A DNA stretch of 64,000 nucleotides from Bradyrhizobium sp. SZCCT0153 (GCF_018129995.1 NZ_JAFCKS010000005.1:496001-560000); one strand, 5' to 3'. Shown: positions 1-9,108, counted from the first letter of the stretch. A program made the numbers and translations. Notes: generated by a model not told the origin, from the letters alone.

Positions 1-116
1 TGAAGCATTTTCCCGCTGTCCCACGTTTTGCGGCCGGGGGATGCGGGAACGGGAATTGCAAGGCGCTGACGGATCGGATTTAAGGGCTGAAGACCCGTAA
101 TTGAAGGCCCGTTTCT

Positions 117-596
117 TTGCACGAATTGACCAAAGCGCCGCCGCCCCGCCGCCCCGACCTGCACGTCGCCACCGAGGGCGAATTCAAGGGCTGGCGGACC
201 TGGATTCGCGACAGTTTCGAGAGCCATATCGGCCCGTTCTGGCACAGGATCGAGAACGACGGCAGCGTCCGCAGCGCCTTCCGGGTCGAGAAAAAGCACC
301 TCAACGGCTCCGGCAACGTCCATGGCGGCTGCTTCATGGCATTTTCCGACTATTGCCTGTTCGCGATCGCCACCCACGAACTGGACGGGCCGGCAGTGAC
401 CACCAATTTCGCCTGCGATTTCCTCGACGCAGCCCGCGAAGGCGAGCTGATCGAGTGTGTGGGCGAGGTTTCCCGTGCCGGCGGCTCGCTAATCTTCCTG
501 CGCGGCAAGCTAACATCGGGCGGACGGCCCCTGTTCACCTTCTCCGGCACGATCAAGCGGGTGAAGCGGAAGCCCGCCGTGCAGCCAAACGCATAG
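117..596 (+). CDS. PaaI-type hotdog-fold thioesterase
   Basis: The 159-residue protein has the single hotdog fold of the PaaI/YdiI acyl-CoA thioesterases. The helix motif NVHGGCFMAFSDY near residues 64-76 carries the HGG signature that contacts the thioester. The family hydrolyses CoA thioesters of aromatic or acyl substrates in the cytoplasm, but the substrate here cannot be read from sequence. The TTG start is chosen because GAAGG lies 9 bases upstream and the reading frame opens just before it. It is followed by a transporter gene on the same strand after 139 bases. Confidence 0.8.
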   Translation: MHELTKAPPPRRPDLHVATEGEFKGWRTWIRDSFESHIGPFWHRIENDGSVRSAFRVEKKHLNGSGNVHGGCFMAFSDYCLFAIATHELDGPAVTTNFACDFLDAAREGELIECVGEVSRAGGSLIFLRGKLTSGGRPLFTFSGTIKRVKRKPAVQPNA

Positions 597-735
597 CTCG
601 ACGCCTTCCCTTTTCGCGTCCCCTCGCCCAGAGTTGGGTCAAGCGCTATCGCGCCGGGGAGCAAAAACAAGGGTGCCGCAGAGCACATCAAGGACGGGCC
701 GCACAGCGGCCTCCGTCGCATCGCCATTGCCATCC

Positions 736-1647
736 ATGACCGCCACCGGCGCGCGCAACTGGCGCGACTACGCGCTGCTGTTCGCGCTCGCCTGTTGCTG
801 GAGCTCCACCTATCCACTGGCCAAGCTGGCGCTTCCCACCATCCCGCCGATCACTTTCATCTCCGCGCGCTCGCTGATCGCGGCCGCGTTCCTGTTCGCG
901 ATCCTGGGGATGCGCAGCATCAGGATCCCCACCGACGCAAAAGCCTGGAAGCTGTTCGCGACCCAGCAGCTGATCAACTCGACATTCCCGTTCCTGATCA
1001 TCACCTGGTCGCAGCAATATGTACCAGCCTCGAACACGGTGGTGCTGGCCTCCACCACGCCGATTTTCGCCTTCCTGATCACCTCGCTGATCACGCGGCA
1101 CGAGCCGGCAACGCTGCTCAAACTCGCAGGCGCGATCCTCGGCCTTGCTGGCACCATCGTCATCGTCGGCCTCGACGCGCTGCGCGGGCTCAGTAGTGAG
1201 ATTATCGCGGAGATCGCGATCCTGCTCGCCACCATCTCCTTTGCCTGCGCGACGATCTTCGGCCTGCGGCTCTCCGACTACGACCCGATGGTGGTGGCGG
1301 CAGGCTCCCTGCTGTTCGGCGGCCTCGTATTGCTGCCGCCCGCGCTGATCATCGACCAGCCCTGGACGCTGCATCCGACGCCGACGGCGATCGTCGCCAC
1401 CATCGTGATGGGTATCGTCTCCAGCGCCTTGGGATTGATGCTGTTCTACATGTGCCTGGGCCGGCTCGGAACGCTGACGACCAACGCGCAAGGGTACTTG
1501 CGTATCCCGATCGGCGTCGGCCTGTCCGTGCTGCTGCTCGGCGAGAGCGTGCCGTCGAACCTGGCGCTGGGACTGCTGCTGGTCATGGCGGGCGTCGCCG
1601 CGATGACGGTGCCGGCCGAGCGGCTGAAGTTGCGCCTCAAACGTTGA
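736..1647 (+). CDS. EamA-type DMT superfamily exporter
   Basis: A 303-residue inner-membrane protein with about ten hydrophobic segments arranged as two EamA repeats, as in drug/metabolite exporters (RhaT/YdcZ type). The N-terminal CCWSSTYPLAKLALP segment is typical of the first EamA helix. The open frame extends upstream to 634, but the residues before 736 are polar and low-complexity, so the ATG at 736 is preferred. The exported metabolite is unknown. It converges on purQ, 27 bases away. Confidence 0.82.
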   Translation: MTATGARNWRDYALLFALACCWSSTYPLAKLALPTIPPITFISARSLIAAAFLFAILGMRSIRIPTDAKAWKLFATQQLINSTFPFLIITWSQQYVPASNTVVLASTTPIFAFLITSLITRHEPATLLKLAGAILGLAGTIVIVGLDALRGLSSEIIAEIAILLATISFACATIFGLRLSDYDPMVVAAGSLLFGGLVLLPPALIIDQPWTLHPTPTAIVATIVMGIVSSALGLMLFYMCLGRLGTLTTNAQGYLRIPIGVGLSVLLLGESVPSNLALGLLLVMAGVAAMTVPAERLKLRLKR

Positions 1648-1674
1648 AATTCAACCGCCAAGTCAGAACCCCAT

Positions 1675-2376
1675 TCACGCCGCACGGTCAAGATGCTGGA
1701 CCAGGCCCGCGAACAGGCCGCGGCCGTCGGTGCAACCCATGATATCTTCGACGTGGTTTTCCGGATGCGGCATCATGCCGAGCACGTTGCCCTTGTCGTT
1801 GACGAGGCCGGCGATGGAATGCGCCGCGCCGTTGATGTTGTGGCTCTCGTCAACCGCGCCGTCGGGGGAACAGTAGCGATAGAGCACCCGCCCCTCGCCT
1901 TCGATGCGCTTGATGGTCTCTTCATCCGCTTCGTAGTTGCCCTCGCCATGGGCGACGGGGACGCGGATCACCTGCCCGGCATTGTAGCCGCGGGTGAACG
2001 GCGTGTCGGAGCGCTCGACGCGCAGATGCACGTCGTGGCAGATGAATTTCAGCCGCGCATTGCGCATCAGCACGCCCGGCAGCAGCCCGGATTCGCAGAG
2101 GATCTGGAAACCGTTGCAGACGCCGAGCACGAGGCCGCCCTTGGCCGCGTAGTCGCGCACCGCATCCATCACGGGCGCCCGCGCTGCGATGGCGCCACAA
2201 CGAAGATAATCGCCATAGGAAAAGCCGCCCGGCACCACCACGAGATCGGTTCCTGCCGGCAGCGACGTCTCGGCGTGCCAGACCATCGCGGGCTCGCGGC
2301 CCGAGATCAGCCTCAAGGCGCGCGCCATGTCGCGCTCGCGGTTGATTCCGGGAAAGACGAGAATGGCGGCTTTCAT
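1675..2376 (-). CDS. purQ: Phosphoribosylformylglycinamidine synthase, glutaminase subunit
   Basis: PurQ releases ammonia from glutamine for FGAM synthase (with PurL and PurS) in step four of purine synthesis. The 233-residue class I glutamine amidotransferase shows the nucleophile elbow LGVCNGFQIL with Cys87 and the C-terminal MMPHPENH histidine. The start at 2376 begins MKAAILVFPG, the usual N-terminus. The same frame stays open on this strand up to 3453, but that extension is antisense to corA. purS and purC lie upstream on the same strand, interrupted by corA. Confidence 0.95.
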   Translation of the reverse strand: MKAAILVFPGINRERDMARALRLISGREPAMVWHAETSLPAGTDLVVVPGGFSYGDYLRCGAIAARAPVMDAVRDYAAKGGLVLGVCNGFQILCESGLLPGVLMRNARLKFICHDVHLRVERSDTPFTRGYNAGQVIRVPVAHGEGNYEADEETIKRIEGEGRVLYRYCSPDGAVDESHNINGAAHSIAGLVNDKGNVLGMMPHPENHVEDIMGCTDGRGLFAGLVQHLDRAA

Positions 2377-2541
2377 GGCAGGGGTTCCGACGGTGGCGGG
2401 ATTCGGGGTGGCCAACGGGCCAAATCGTGAAGAGACATATCCATTTGACGGGGATTTTACCAGTGCTAGCCTCCGCAAGCGGCCTTGTGCACAGGCTATG
2501 GACGCATGCCGTTGGCCGACCGATTTGCCGGGATTGAAGCC

Positions 2542-3558
2542 ATGAATGTCCCGTCGCTGCCCGCATCCCTCTCCGAGCCGGTGTCCACCGAGGGCGTCGT
2601 CGCCGCCGGCGCCTATGTCGACGGCCGGCGCGTCGCCAATATCGCCATCAGCGAGGCCTCGAGCTGGCGGGCCAAGCCCGGCCACGTGGTCTGGATCGGC
2701 CTGCACGAGCCCGACATGGCGCTCCTCGCCGCCGTGCAGAAGCAGTTCGACCTGCACGACCTCGCCATCGAGGACGCCGACCACGCTCATCAGCGGCCCA
2801 AGATCGAGCAATATGGCGAGGCGCTGTTCATCGTGGCGCGGACGGCGCAGCTGATCGAGGGCCGCATCGCCTTCGGCGAGACCCACATCTTCGTCGGCGA
2901 AGGCTATCTGGTCTCGGTGCGCCACGGCGCCTCGACGTCCTACACACCGGTGCGCGAGCGCTGCGAAAGCTGCCCGCGGGCGCTCGCGCGCGGCGAAGAC
3001 TACATCCTCTACGCCATCCTCGATTTCATCGTCGACAACTACTCGCCCGTGCTCGAAAGCATTCACGACGAGGTCGAGGGCATCGAGGACGACGTGCTCT
3101 CCAAGCCGATCAGCAAGGCGCAGATCGAGCGGCTCTACATGCTGCGCCGTGACCTCTTGCGGCTCAGGAACGCGATCGGCCCGCTGGTGGAGGTCTGCCG
3201 CCGGCTGGAGCACGACGAGCTTGCGATGGTGCGCGCGACCATGCAGCCGCTGTTCCGCGACGTCACGGACCACGTTCGCAATATCCAGGAGCGTATCGAT
3301 TCCATGCGCGAGGTGCTGGCGTTCGCCTTCGAGGCGAGCCTGCTGGTCGGCCAGGCCCAGGAGACGGCGGTGTCGAAGAAGCTCGCCTCCTGGCTCGCGA
3401 TCATCGCCATCCCGACCGCGCTCGCCGGCATTTACGGCATGAACTTCAAGCACATGCCGGAGCTGGACTGGGAGTACGGCTACTACACGCTGCTCGGCGT
3501 GATGCTGACGTCGTGCGGCGCGCTGTACTGGCGTTTTCGTCGGGTCGGTTGGCTGTGA
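2542..3558 (+). CDS. corA: CorA family magnesium/divalent cation transporter
   Basis: A 338-residue protein with a large soluble N-terminal domain and two C-terminal membrane helices. The first helix ends in the diagnostic GMN motif (IYGMNFKHMPEL, about residue 300), which forms the ion entrance of the CorA pentamer. It moves Mg2+ (or Co2+/Ni2+) across the inner membrane. ATG at 2542 gives MNVPSLPASL; an earlier start at 2485 lacks conserved residues. The gene sits in opposite orientation between purS and purQ, so it interrupts an otherwise same-strand purine set. Confidence 0.9.
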   Translation: MNVPSLPASLSEPVSTEGVVAAGAYVDGRRVANIAISEASSWRAKPGHVVWIGLHEPDMALLAAVQKQFDLHDLAIEDADHAHQRPKIEQYGEALFIVARTAQLIEGRIAFGETHIFVGEGYLVSVRHGASTSYTPVRERCESCPRALARGEDYILYAILDFIVDNYSPVLESIHDEVEGIEDDVLSKPISKAQIERLYMLRRDLLRLRNAIGPLVEVCRRLEHDELAMVRATMQPLFRDVTDHVRNIQERIDSMREVLAFAFEASLLVGQAQETAVSKKLASWLAIIAIPTALAGIYGMNFKHMPELDWEYGYYTLLGVMLTSCGALYWRFRRVGWL

Positions 3559-3568
3559 GCCATCCCGT

Positions 3569-3811
3569 TCACCCGATCAACTCGACCCGATAGTTCTCGA
3601 TCACGGTGTTCGCCAGCAGCTTGTCGGCGGCGTCCTTCAACGCCGCCTCCGCCTTGGCCTTGTCCGCGCCGGCAAGCTCGATGTCGAACACCTTGCCCTG
3701 CCGGACGCTGGCGACGCCGTCGACGCCGAGCGACTTCAGCGCGCCTTCGATGGCCTTTCCCTGCGGATCGAGGATGCCCGTCTTCAAGGTAACGGTGACA
3801 CGTGCCTTCAC
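3569..3811 (-). CDS. purS: Phosphoribosylformylglycinamidine synthase subunit PurS
   Basis: An 80-residue protein, normal for PurS, the small subunit that bridges PurQ and PurL. It reads KARVTVTLKTGILDPQGKAI at the start and ends with NTVIENYRVELIG, as expected for the family. The start is GTG at 3811, 14 bases after the purC stop, so it is probably translated from the purC transcript. It converges tail-to-tail with corA, with 10 bases between stop codons. Confidence 0.93.
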   Translation of the reverse strand: MKARVTVTLKTGILDPQGKAIEGALKSLGVDGVASVRQGKVFDIELAGADKAKAEAALKDAADKLLANTVIENYRVELIG

Positions 3812-3825
3812 GTCCAAATCCCCTT

Positions 3826-4593
3826 TTAGCTCTTCACCAGCACCGGGCCGGAGCCCGCCGGACGCTCGTTCTCCATGAGGATGCCGAGACGCTTGGCGAC
3901 TTCGGTATAGGCTTCGAGGAGCCCACCGAGATCCCTGCGGAAACGGTCCTTGTCGAGCTTCTCGTTCGACTTGATGTCCCACAGACGGCAGCTATCCGGC
4001 GAGATCTCGTCGGCGACGATGATCCGCATCATCTCGTTCTCGAACAGCCGGCCGCATTCCATCTTGAAGTCGACGAGGCGGATGCCGATGCCGAGGAAGA
4101 GGCCGGTGAGGAAGTCGTTGACGCGGATGGCGAGCGCCATGATGTCGTCGATCTCCTGCGGCGTCGCCCAGCCGAAGGCGGTGATGTGCTCTTCCGACAC
4201 CATGGGGTCGTTGAGCTGGTCGTTCTTGTAGTAGAATTCGATGATCGAGCGCGGCAGCTGCGTGCCCTCCTCGATGCCGAGTCGCTGCGACAGCGAGCCG
4301 GCGGCAACGTTCCGCACCACCACTTCCAGCGGCACGATCTCGACTTCGCGAATCAGCTGCTCGCGCATGTTGAGGCGGCGGATGAAATGGGTCGGCACCC
4401 CGATGTCGTTGAGGTGCTGAAACAGGTACTCCGAGATCCGGTTGTTGAGGACACCCTTGCCCTCGATCACCTGATGCTTTTTCGCATTGAACGCGGTGGC
4501 GTCATCCTTGAAGTGCTGGATCAGGGTACCGGGCTCCGGGCCTTCGTAAAGAACCTTTGCCTTGCCTTCATAAATGCGACGCCGACGGCTCAT
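3826..4593 (-). CDS. purC: Phosphoribosylaminoimidazole-succinocarboxamide synthase
   Basis: SAICAR synthetase joins CAIR and aspartate using ATP. The 255-residue protein starts MSRRRRIYEGKAKVLYEGPE, holds the ATP-binding EGKAK loop and the family signature in LVDFKMECGR, and is of normal length. The start at 4593 is preferred over upstream in-frame codons because the family begins there. It heads the purC-purS pair. A 308-base divergent region separates it from the DUF1476 gene. Confidence 0.95.
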   Translation of the reverse strand: MSRRRRIYEGKAKVLYEGPEPGTLIQHFKDDATAFNAKKHQVIEGKGVLNNRISEYLFQHLNDIGVPTHFIRRLNMREQLIREVEIVPLEVVVRNVAAGSLSQRLGIEEGTQLPRSIIEFYYKNDQLNDPMVSEEHITAFGWATPQEIDDIMALAIRVNDFLTGLFLGIGIRLVDFKMECGRLFENEMMRIIVADEISPDSCRLWDIKSNEKLDKDRFRRDLGGLLEAYTEVAKRLGILMENERPAGSGPVLVKS

Positions 4594-4901
4594 GGGGATG
4601 TACCGTGTTTTGTTGAAATCCATGTATCTGGTGTGCTCCGGTTGACGAGACCTACGACCCACAGCGGAGCTGCCGTGAACGGCCCGGAACCCGCGGAAAC
4701 AGAACGGGAACCCAGCCTTAGGCAACCTATCCGATTGGCTGTCCAAGCACAATCGATCCGGCCGTCCGGCATCAACTTATACCGTCTTGCCTGCGGCTTA
4801 ACGGCTCGTTGTTTTGCCGATTCTTGCCTCCTATCTAGGCATGGACCGGGGCTCTCGCAACGAGGGCCGCCGGGGCCAGTCAGCAGGGAATTGGAAAAGG
4901 C
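4594..4901. other. Divergent intergenic region purC / DUF1476
   Basis: This 308-base stretch must hold the leftward promoter for purC-purS and the rightward promoter for the DUF1476 gene. I see no convincing -35/-10 pair, purine-type operator, riboswitch or small gene in it. Confidence 0.4.
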
Positions 4902-5225
4902 ATGAGCACGTTCGACAAGCGCGAGGAAGGCTTCGAGAAGAAGTTCGCCCTCGACGAGGAGCAGAAATTCAGGGCGGAAGCCCGCCGCAACCGGCTGCTC
5001 GGGCTGTGGGCGGCCGAAAAGCTCGGAATCACCGGGGAAGCCGCCACGGCCTACGCCAAGGAAGTGGTCGCGGCCGATTTCGAGGAAGCCGGCGATGCCG
5101 ACGTCCTGCGCAAGGTCATGGCCGATTTCGCCGCCAAGAACGTGGCCGTCACCGAACAGGCGATTCGCGCCAAGATGAGCGAGTTGATCGCGGCGGCGGC
5201 CGCCGAGGTGAAGGCGGGAAAGTAG
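4902..5225 (+). CDS. DUF1476 protein, F1-ATPase zeta-type inhibitor
   Basis: The 107-residue, highly charged, helical protein begins MSTFDKREEGFEKKFALDEE and matches DUF1476. Members of this family in Paracoccus and other alphaproteobacteria are the zeta subunit that inhibits the F1FO-ATPase; that role is known for the family and inferred here. There is no signal peptide or membrane segment. GGAAAAGG just before the ATG is the likely ribosome-binding site. purB follows 76 bases later on the same strand. Confidence 0.9.
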   Translation: MSTFDKREEGFEKKFALDEEQKFRAEARRNRLLGLWAAEKLGITGEAATAYAKEVVAADFEEAGDADVLRKVMADFAAKNVAVTEQAIRAKMSELIAAAAAEVKAGK

Positions 5226-5238
5226 TTAAAAAGGGAGT

Positions 5239-5267
5239 GGCGAATGGCGACGGAAACCCCATTCGCC
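5239..5267. repeat. Inverted repeat between DUF1476 gene and purB
   Basis: Arms GGCGAATGG (5239-5247) and CCATTCGCC (5259-5267) are perfect complements around an 11-base loop. No T-run follows, so it is a stem-loop of unknown function rather than a clear terminator. Confidence 0.6.
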
Positions 5268-5301
5268 GCTCGGGCTTGCAGCCAGCCCCGGGCAATGCCA
5301 A

Positions 5302-6765
5302 ATGGGCGGTATGCCCCAAGATCGCACCCAAGATCGCACCCCGGACCATATCTCCAACGTCCTTTCCGAACGCTATGCCTCGCCCGCCATGCGCGCCATC
5401 TGGAGCGGCGAAGGCAAGGTTCGCCTCGAACGCGACTACTGGATCGCCGTGCTGAAAGCGCAGCGCGATCTCGGCATTCCCGTGCCGGATGGCGTGATCG
5501 ACAGCTACGAGCGGGTGAAGGACCAGGTTGACCTCGCCTCCATCATGCGGCGCGAGCGCGTCACCCGCCACGACGTGAAGGCGCGCATCGAGGAGTTCTG
5601 CGATCTTGCCGGTCATGAGCACCTGCACAAGGGCATGACGAGCCGCGACCTCACCGAGAACGTGGAGCAGCTGCAGGTCTATCGCGGACTGCAGCTCGTC
5701 GAGACCAAGTGCATCGCCGCGCTGATCCGTTTTGCGAAGCACGCCAGGCAATTGCGAGACATCCCGTTCACGGCACGCACCCACAACGTGGCTGCGCAGG
5801 TCACGACGCTCGGCAAGCGCATCGCCATGTTCGGTGAAGAGATGCTGCTGGCGCACCAGAGCCTGGCCAATTTGCTGCAAACCTATCCCGCGCGCGGCCT
5901 GAAGGGCGCCGTCGGCACGCGGCTCGATCAGATCACCCTGTTCAACGGCGATGCCGGCAAGGCGCGTGCGCTCGAGCAGCGCATCCTGGTCCATCTCGGC
6001 CTGCCCAAGAGCTTCGATGCCGTGGGCCAGGTGTATCCCCGCAGCCTCGACTTCCGCGCGGTCAGCGTCCTCGTCGATCTCGCCAGCGGTCCCGGCAGCT
6101 TCGCCAAGACGTTGCGCCTCATGGCGGGCCATGAGCTCGCCAGCGAAGGTTTTGCGAAGGGCCAGGTCGGCTCTTCCGCGATGCCGCACAAGATGAACAG
6201 CCGCTCCTGCGAGCGCATCAACGGCCTGCATGTGGTGCTGAAGGGCTATCTCGCCATGGCCGCCGGCCTCGCCGGCGAACAGTGGAACGAGGGCGATGTC
6301 TCCTGCTCCGTCGTCCGCCGCGTGATGCTGCCCGATGCCTTCCTCGCCATGGACGGCCTGCTCGAGACCCTGCTCTCGGTGCTCGACCAGATGGAAATAT
6401 TCGACGCCGTCGTCGCGACCGAGCTCAACCGTTATTTGCCTTTCCTGCTGACCACCACGGTCATGATGGAAGCGGTGAAAAAGGGTGCCGGCCGTGAAGG
6501 CGCGCACGAGGCGATCAAGGAGCATGCGGTCGCGGCCATTCGCGACCTGCGCACCGGCAAGATCGTGCAGAACGACCTGCTGCAGCGTCTCGCTGCCGAT
6601 CCGCGCCTCGGCATGAGCGAAGCCGAATTGCAGCGCGTGCTCGACCACGGTCGCGCCAATTCCGGCGACGCCGGCGCCCAGGTCGATTACTTCGCCGAGC
6701 AGGTCGACGCGCTCGCCAGGGCCAATCCTGAAGCGGCGAAGTACACGCCGGGCGCGATCCTGTAA
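5302..6765 (+). CDS. purB: Adenylosuccinate lyase, long form
   Basis: PurB cleaves SAICAR and adenylosuccinate, releasing fumarate. The fumarase/aspartase signature GSSAMPHKMNS is present, with the flexible serine loop, and HKGMTSRDLTEN supplies an active-site histidine/threonine region. At 487 residues it belongs to the longer eukaryote- or actinobacteria-like ASL group rather than the roughly 435-residue form common in proteobacteria. ATG at 5302 is used; ATG at 5311 is equally possible. It clusters with purC, purS and purQ. Confidence 0.9.
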   Translation: MGGMPQDRTQDRTPDHISNVLSERYASPAMRAIWSGEGKVRLERDYWIAVLKAQRDLGIPVPDGVIDSYERVKDQVDLASIMRRERVTRHDVKARIEEFCDLAGHEHLHKGMTSRDLTENVEQLQVYRGLQLVETKCIAALIRFAKHARQLRDIPFTARTHNVAAQVTTLGKRIAMFGEEMLLAHQSLANLLQTYPARGLKGAVGTRLDQITLFNGDAGKARALEQRILVHLGLPKSFDAVGQVYPRSLDFRAVSVLVDLASGPGSFAKTLRLMAGHELASEGFAKGQVGSSAMPHKMNSRSCERINGLHVVLKGYLAMAAGLAGEQWNEGDVSCSVVRRVMLPDAFLAMDGLLETLLSVLDQMEIFDAVVATELNRYLPFLLTTTVMMEAVKKGAGREGAHEAIKEHAVAAIRDLRTGKIVQNDLLQRLAADPRLGMSEAELQRVLDHGRANSGDAGAQVDYFAEQVDALARANPEAAKYTPGAIL

Positions 6766-6771
6766 CGAGGA

Positions 6772-6808
6772 GCGAATAGCGAGCGGCAAGAAGCCATTCG
6801 CTATTCGC
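6772..6808. repeat. Inverted repeat between purB and cynS
   Basis: Perfect 11-base arms GCGAATAGCGA and TCGCTATTCGC lie between the convergent ends of purB and cynS. No T-tract follows on either side, but the position fits a bidirectional transcript end. Confidence 0.6.
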
Positions 6809-6827
6809 AATTCCCCACTCGCCCCCG

Positions 6828-7310
6828 TCAGCCTTCCTTGAAGCCATACTCCGGAACGTTGCCGCTGGCGCCGTAATATTTGTACGGCAGGAATTTGCCG
6901 CTCATGGTGATCTTGACGCGGTCGCCCTTCGGATTGGGCAGGCGCTCCATCACCATGTCGAAGTCGATTGCCGACATGATGCCGTCGCCGTACTCCTCCT
7001 CGATCAGCGCCTTCCAGGCCGGGCCGTTGACCATGACCAGTTCGTAGAAGCGATAGATCAGGGGATCGGTCGGCGGCATCGGCATGCCGCGCATCGGCGT
7101 CTCGTTGAGCATCGTGGTCTCTGCCTTGGTAAGGCCGAACAGTTCGGCGGCGTTGGCGGCCTGCGGCTTCGTCAATTTCATCTGGCCGAGGATCGCGCCT
7201 GTTATCAGCACCTCCGAATAGCCACCGATCTTCTCGCAGATGTATTTCCAGCTCCAGCCCTTCTCGCGCTTGATGTCGAGCAGCTTCTCGGTGAGGTCTT
7301 CGCGTTTCAT
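6828..7310 (-). CDS. cynS: Cyanate hydratase (cyanase)
   Basis: Cyanase converts cyanate plus bicarbonate to ammonia and CO2. The 160-residue protein shows the N-terminal helix-turn-helix-like domain and the C-terminal catalytic domain. The active-site triad falls at Arg87, Glu90 and Ser113 (IYRFYELV and GIMSAID), the same spacing as Arg96, Glu99 and Ser122 of the E. coli enzyme. It is the last gene of the leftward transporter operon, 13 bases after the ATPase gene, which supports cyanate as the imported substrate. Confidence 0.96.
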   Translation of the reverse strand: MKREDLTEKLLDIKREKGWSWKYICEKIGGYSEVLITGAILGQMKLTKPQAANAAELFGLTKAETTMLNETPMRGMPMPPTDPLIYRFYELVMVNGPAWKALIEEEYGDGIMSAIDFDMVMERLPNPKGDRVKITMSGKFLPYKYYGASGNVPEYGFKEG

Positions 7311-7323
7311 GTCAGTCTCCCTT

Positions 7324-8244
7324 CTAGGCAGTAAGTCCGGGACTGGTCCCGGGTATCCGTGTTTGTCGTGGTTCGTCGCTGGCCGCGATCGTCAGTCCGG
7401 GCTTGCCGATATGCACCATCGGCACGTTGCGCGGATCGTGATCGGGTGTCTCGGCGGTGAAGGTCTTGCTGCGCGTCACCAGGAAATCGATGATGTGATT
7501 GCGCAGCGCGTAATAGAGCGGATGGCGGTGCAGGTCCGTACGACCGCGATCCCTGGGCAGCGGATTTTCGACGACCTCCGCCAGCACCGCGCCGGGCCCG
7601 TTGGTCATGAGAAAGATCTTGTCGGCAAGGTAGATCGCCTCGTCGACGTCGTGGGTAATCATGAATGCGGTCTGTCCGGTCTCCAGACAAATCCGGCGCA
7701 CCTCGTCCTGGAGCGTGCCGCGCGTCAGCGCGTCGAGCGCGGAGAACGGCTCGTCCATCAGCATCATCTTGGGCGTGATCGAGAGAGCGCGCGCGATGCC
7801 GACGCGCTGCTTCATGCCGCCCGAGAGTTCGGAAGGTCGTTTGTGCTCCGAACCCGTCAGGCCCACGAGATCGATGAAAGTCTGCGCATGCGCCTTGACC
7901 TTGGCGCGGTCCCAGCGCCGCCATTTCGAGCTCACGGCATAGGCGACATTGCCGAGCACGGTGCGCCAGGGCAAGAGCGCATGGCTCTGGAAGATCACGG
8001 CACGGTCGAGGCTGGTGCCTGATATCGACTGTCCGTCGACGATGACCGTGCCTTCGCTCGGCGCATCGAGGCCGGCGAGGATGTTGAGCACCGTGGTCTT
8101 GCCGCAGCCGGAATGGCCGATCACGCAGCAGAACTCGCCGCGCGCCATCGAGAGCCACAGATTCTCGAAGATCGTCGTCGTGGCGCCGCTCGCGCCCGGA
8201 TAGCGTTTTGCGATGCCTTCGATGGAGATGAATTTGTCGGTCAC
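7324..8244 (-). CDS. Cyanate/nitrate-type ABC transporter ATP-binding protein
   Basis: The 306-residue ATPase has Walker A GHSGCGKTT (residues 43-51), signature LSGGMKQRV, Walker B MLMDEPFSALD and the switch histidine in MITHDVDEA. It belongs to the NrtD/SsuB/TauB group of importers. The gene order substrate-binding protein, permease, ATPase, cyanase equals the cyanobacterial cynABDS order, so a CynD role is likely. It lies 5 bases after the permease stop and 13 before cynS. Confidence 0.9.
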   Translation of the reverse strand: MTDKFISIEGIAKRYPGASGATTTIFENLWLSMARGEFCCVIGHSGCGKTTVLNILAGLDAPSEGTVIVDGQSISGTSLDRAVIFQSHALLPWRTVLGNVAYAVSSKWRRWDRAKVKAHAQTFIDLVGLTGSEHKRPSELSGGMKQRVGIARALSITPKMMLMDEPFSALDALTRGTLQDEVRRICLETGQTAFMITHDVDEAIYLADKIFLMTNGPGAVLAEVVENPLPRDRGRTDLHRHPLYYALRNHIIDFLVTRSKTFTAETPDHDPRNVPMVHIGKPGLTIAASDEPRQTRIPGTSPGLTA

Positions 8245-8249
8245 AGCCC

Positions 8250-9089
8250 CTACTCCGGAAATGTGACCATGCGCGTGAAGCGCGCGAGGATCTGGTCGAG
8301 CAGCATGCCGACGACCCCGATCAGCAGGATCGCGATGATGACGTTTGTGATCGAGAGGTTATTCCACTCGTTCCAGACGAAATAGCCGATGCCGGTGCCG
8401 CCGACGAGCATTTCGGCGGCGACGATCACGAGCCAGGCGATGCCGATCGAGATGCGCATGCCGGTCAGGATCGTGGGCGCGGCCGCCGGCAGGATCACGG
8501 TGAAGGCGCGCCTGATGGTGCCGACCTCCAGCGTCCGCGCGACGTTGATCCATTCCTTGCGCACGCTGGCCACGCCGAACACGGTGTTGAGCAGCATCGG
8601 CCAGATCGAGCAGATGAAGATCACGAAGATCGCTGAGATCGAGGAATCCTTGATGGTGTAGAGCGCGAGCGGCATCCACGCCAGCGGCGAAATCGGCTTC
8701 AACACCTGGATGAAGGGATCGAGCGCCTTGCTCAACAGCGGCGACATGCCGATAAGGAAGCCGAGCGGGATGGCGACGAGCACGGCCAGCAGGTAGCCGG
8801 TGCCGACGCGCGCGATGGAATAGCCGAGCTGGATGCCGAGCCCTTTGTCGTTCGGCCCATTGTCGTAGAACGGCCGCTTCAGATGCTCCCAGAGTTTTGC
8901 GCCGACGTCGATCGGACCCGGCATGGCGGATTTGCCCTGCGTCGCGGTCAGGCCCATCAGCTTGGCGTATTCCGGACTCATCGTCGCGACCGGTGCCGTC
9001 GATCGCGTGGCCAGATGCCAGATGCCGAGGAACGCGGCGAGCAGAACGATCGAGACGAGGCCGGCGCGGAGGCGGAGGGAGGATGTCAT
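8250..9089 (-). CDS. Cyanate/nitrate-type ABC transporter permease
   Basis: An inner-membrane protein of 279 residues from the start MTSSLRLRAGLVS; a start at 9107 would add six residues. It has an N-terminal anchor helix and about five further membrane segments. The EAA-type cytoplasmic loop lies around VGTIRRAFTVILPAAAPTILTGMRI, contacting the ATPase. It belongs to the NrtB/SsuC permease family. The gap to the preceding binding-protein gene (170 bases) holds an inverted REP-type repeat pair. Confidence 0.88.
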   Translation of the reverse strand: MTSSLRLRAGLVSIVLLAAFLGIWHLATRSTAPVATMSPEYAKLMGLTATQGKSAMPGPIDVGAKLWEHLKRPFYDNGPNDKGLGIQLGYSIARVGTGYLLAVLVAIPLGFLIGMSPLLSKALDPFIQVLKPISPLAWMPLALYTIKDSSISAIFVIFICSIWPMLLNTVFGVASVRKEWINVARTLEVGTIRRAFTVILPAAAPTILTGMRISIGIAWLVIVAAEMLVGGTGIGYFVWNEWNNLSITNVIIAILLIGVVGMLLDQILARFTRMVTFPE

Positions 9090-9108
9090 GTCGCAAGACC
9101 TCTCCACA

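Noticed and set aside
1675..3453. A 592-codon open frame on the minus strand covering purQ and all of corA antisense
   Set aside because: Only the last 233 codons (purQ) look like protein; the rest is an antisense frame kept open by high GC, and corA is clearly the real gene.
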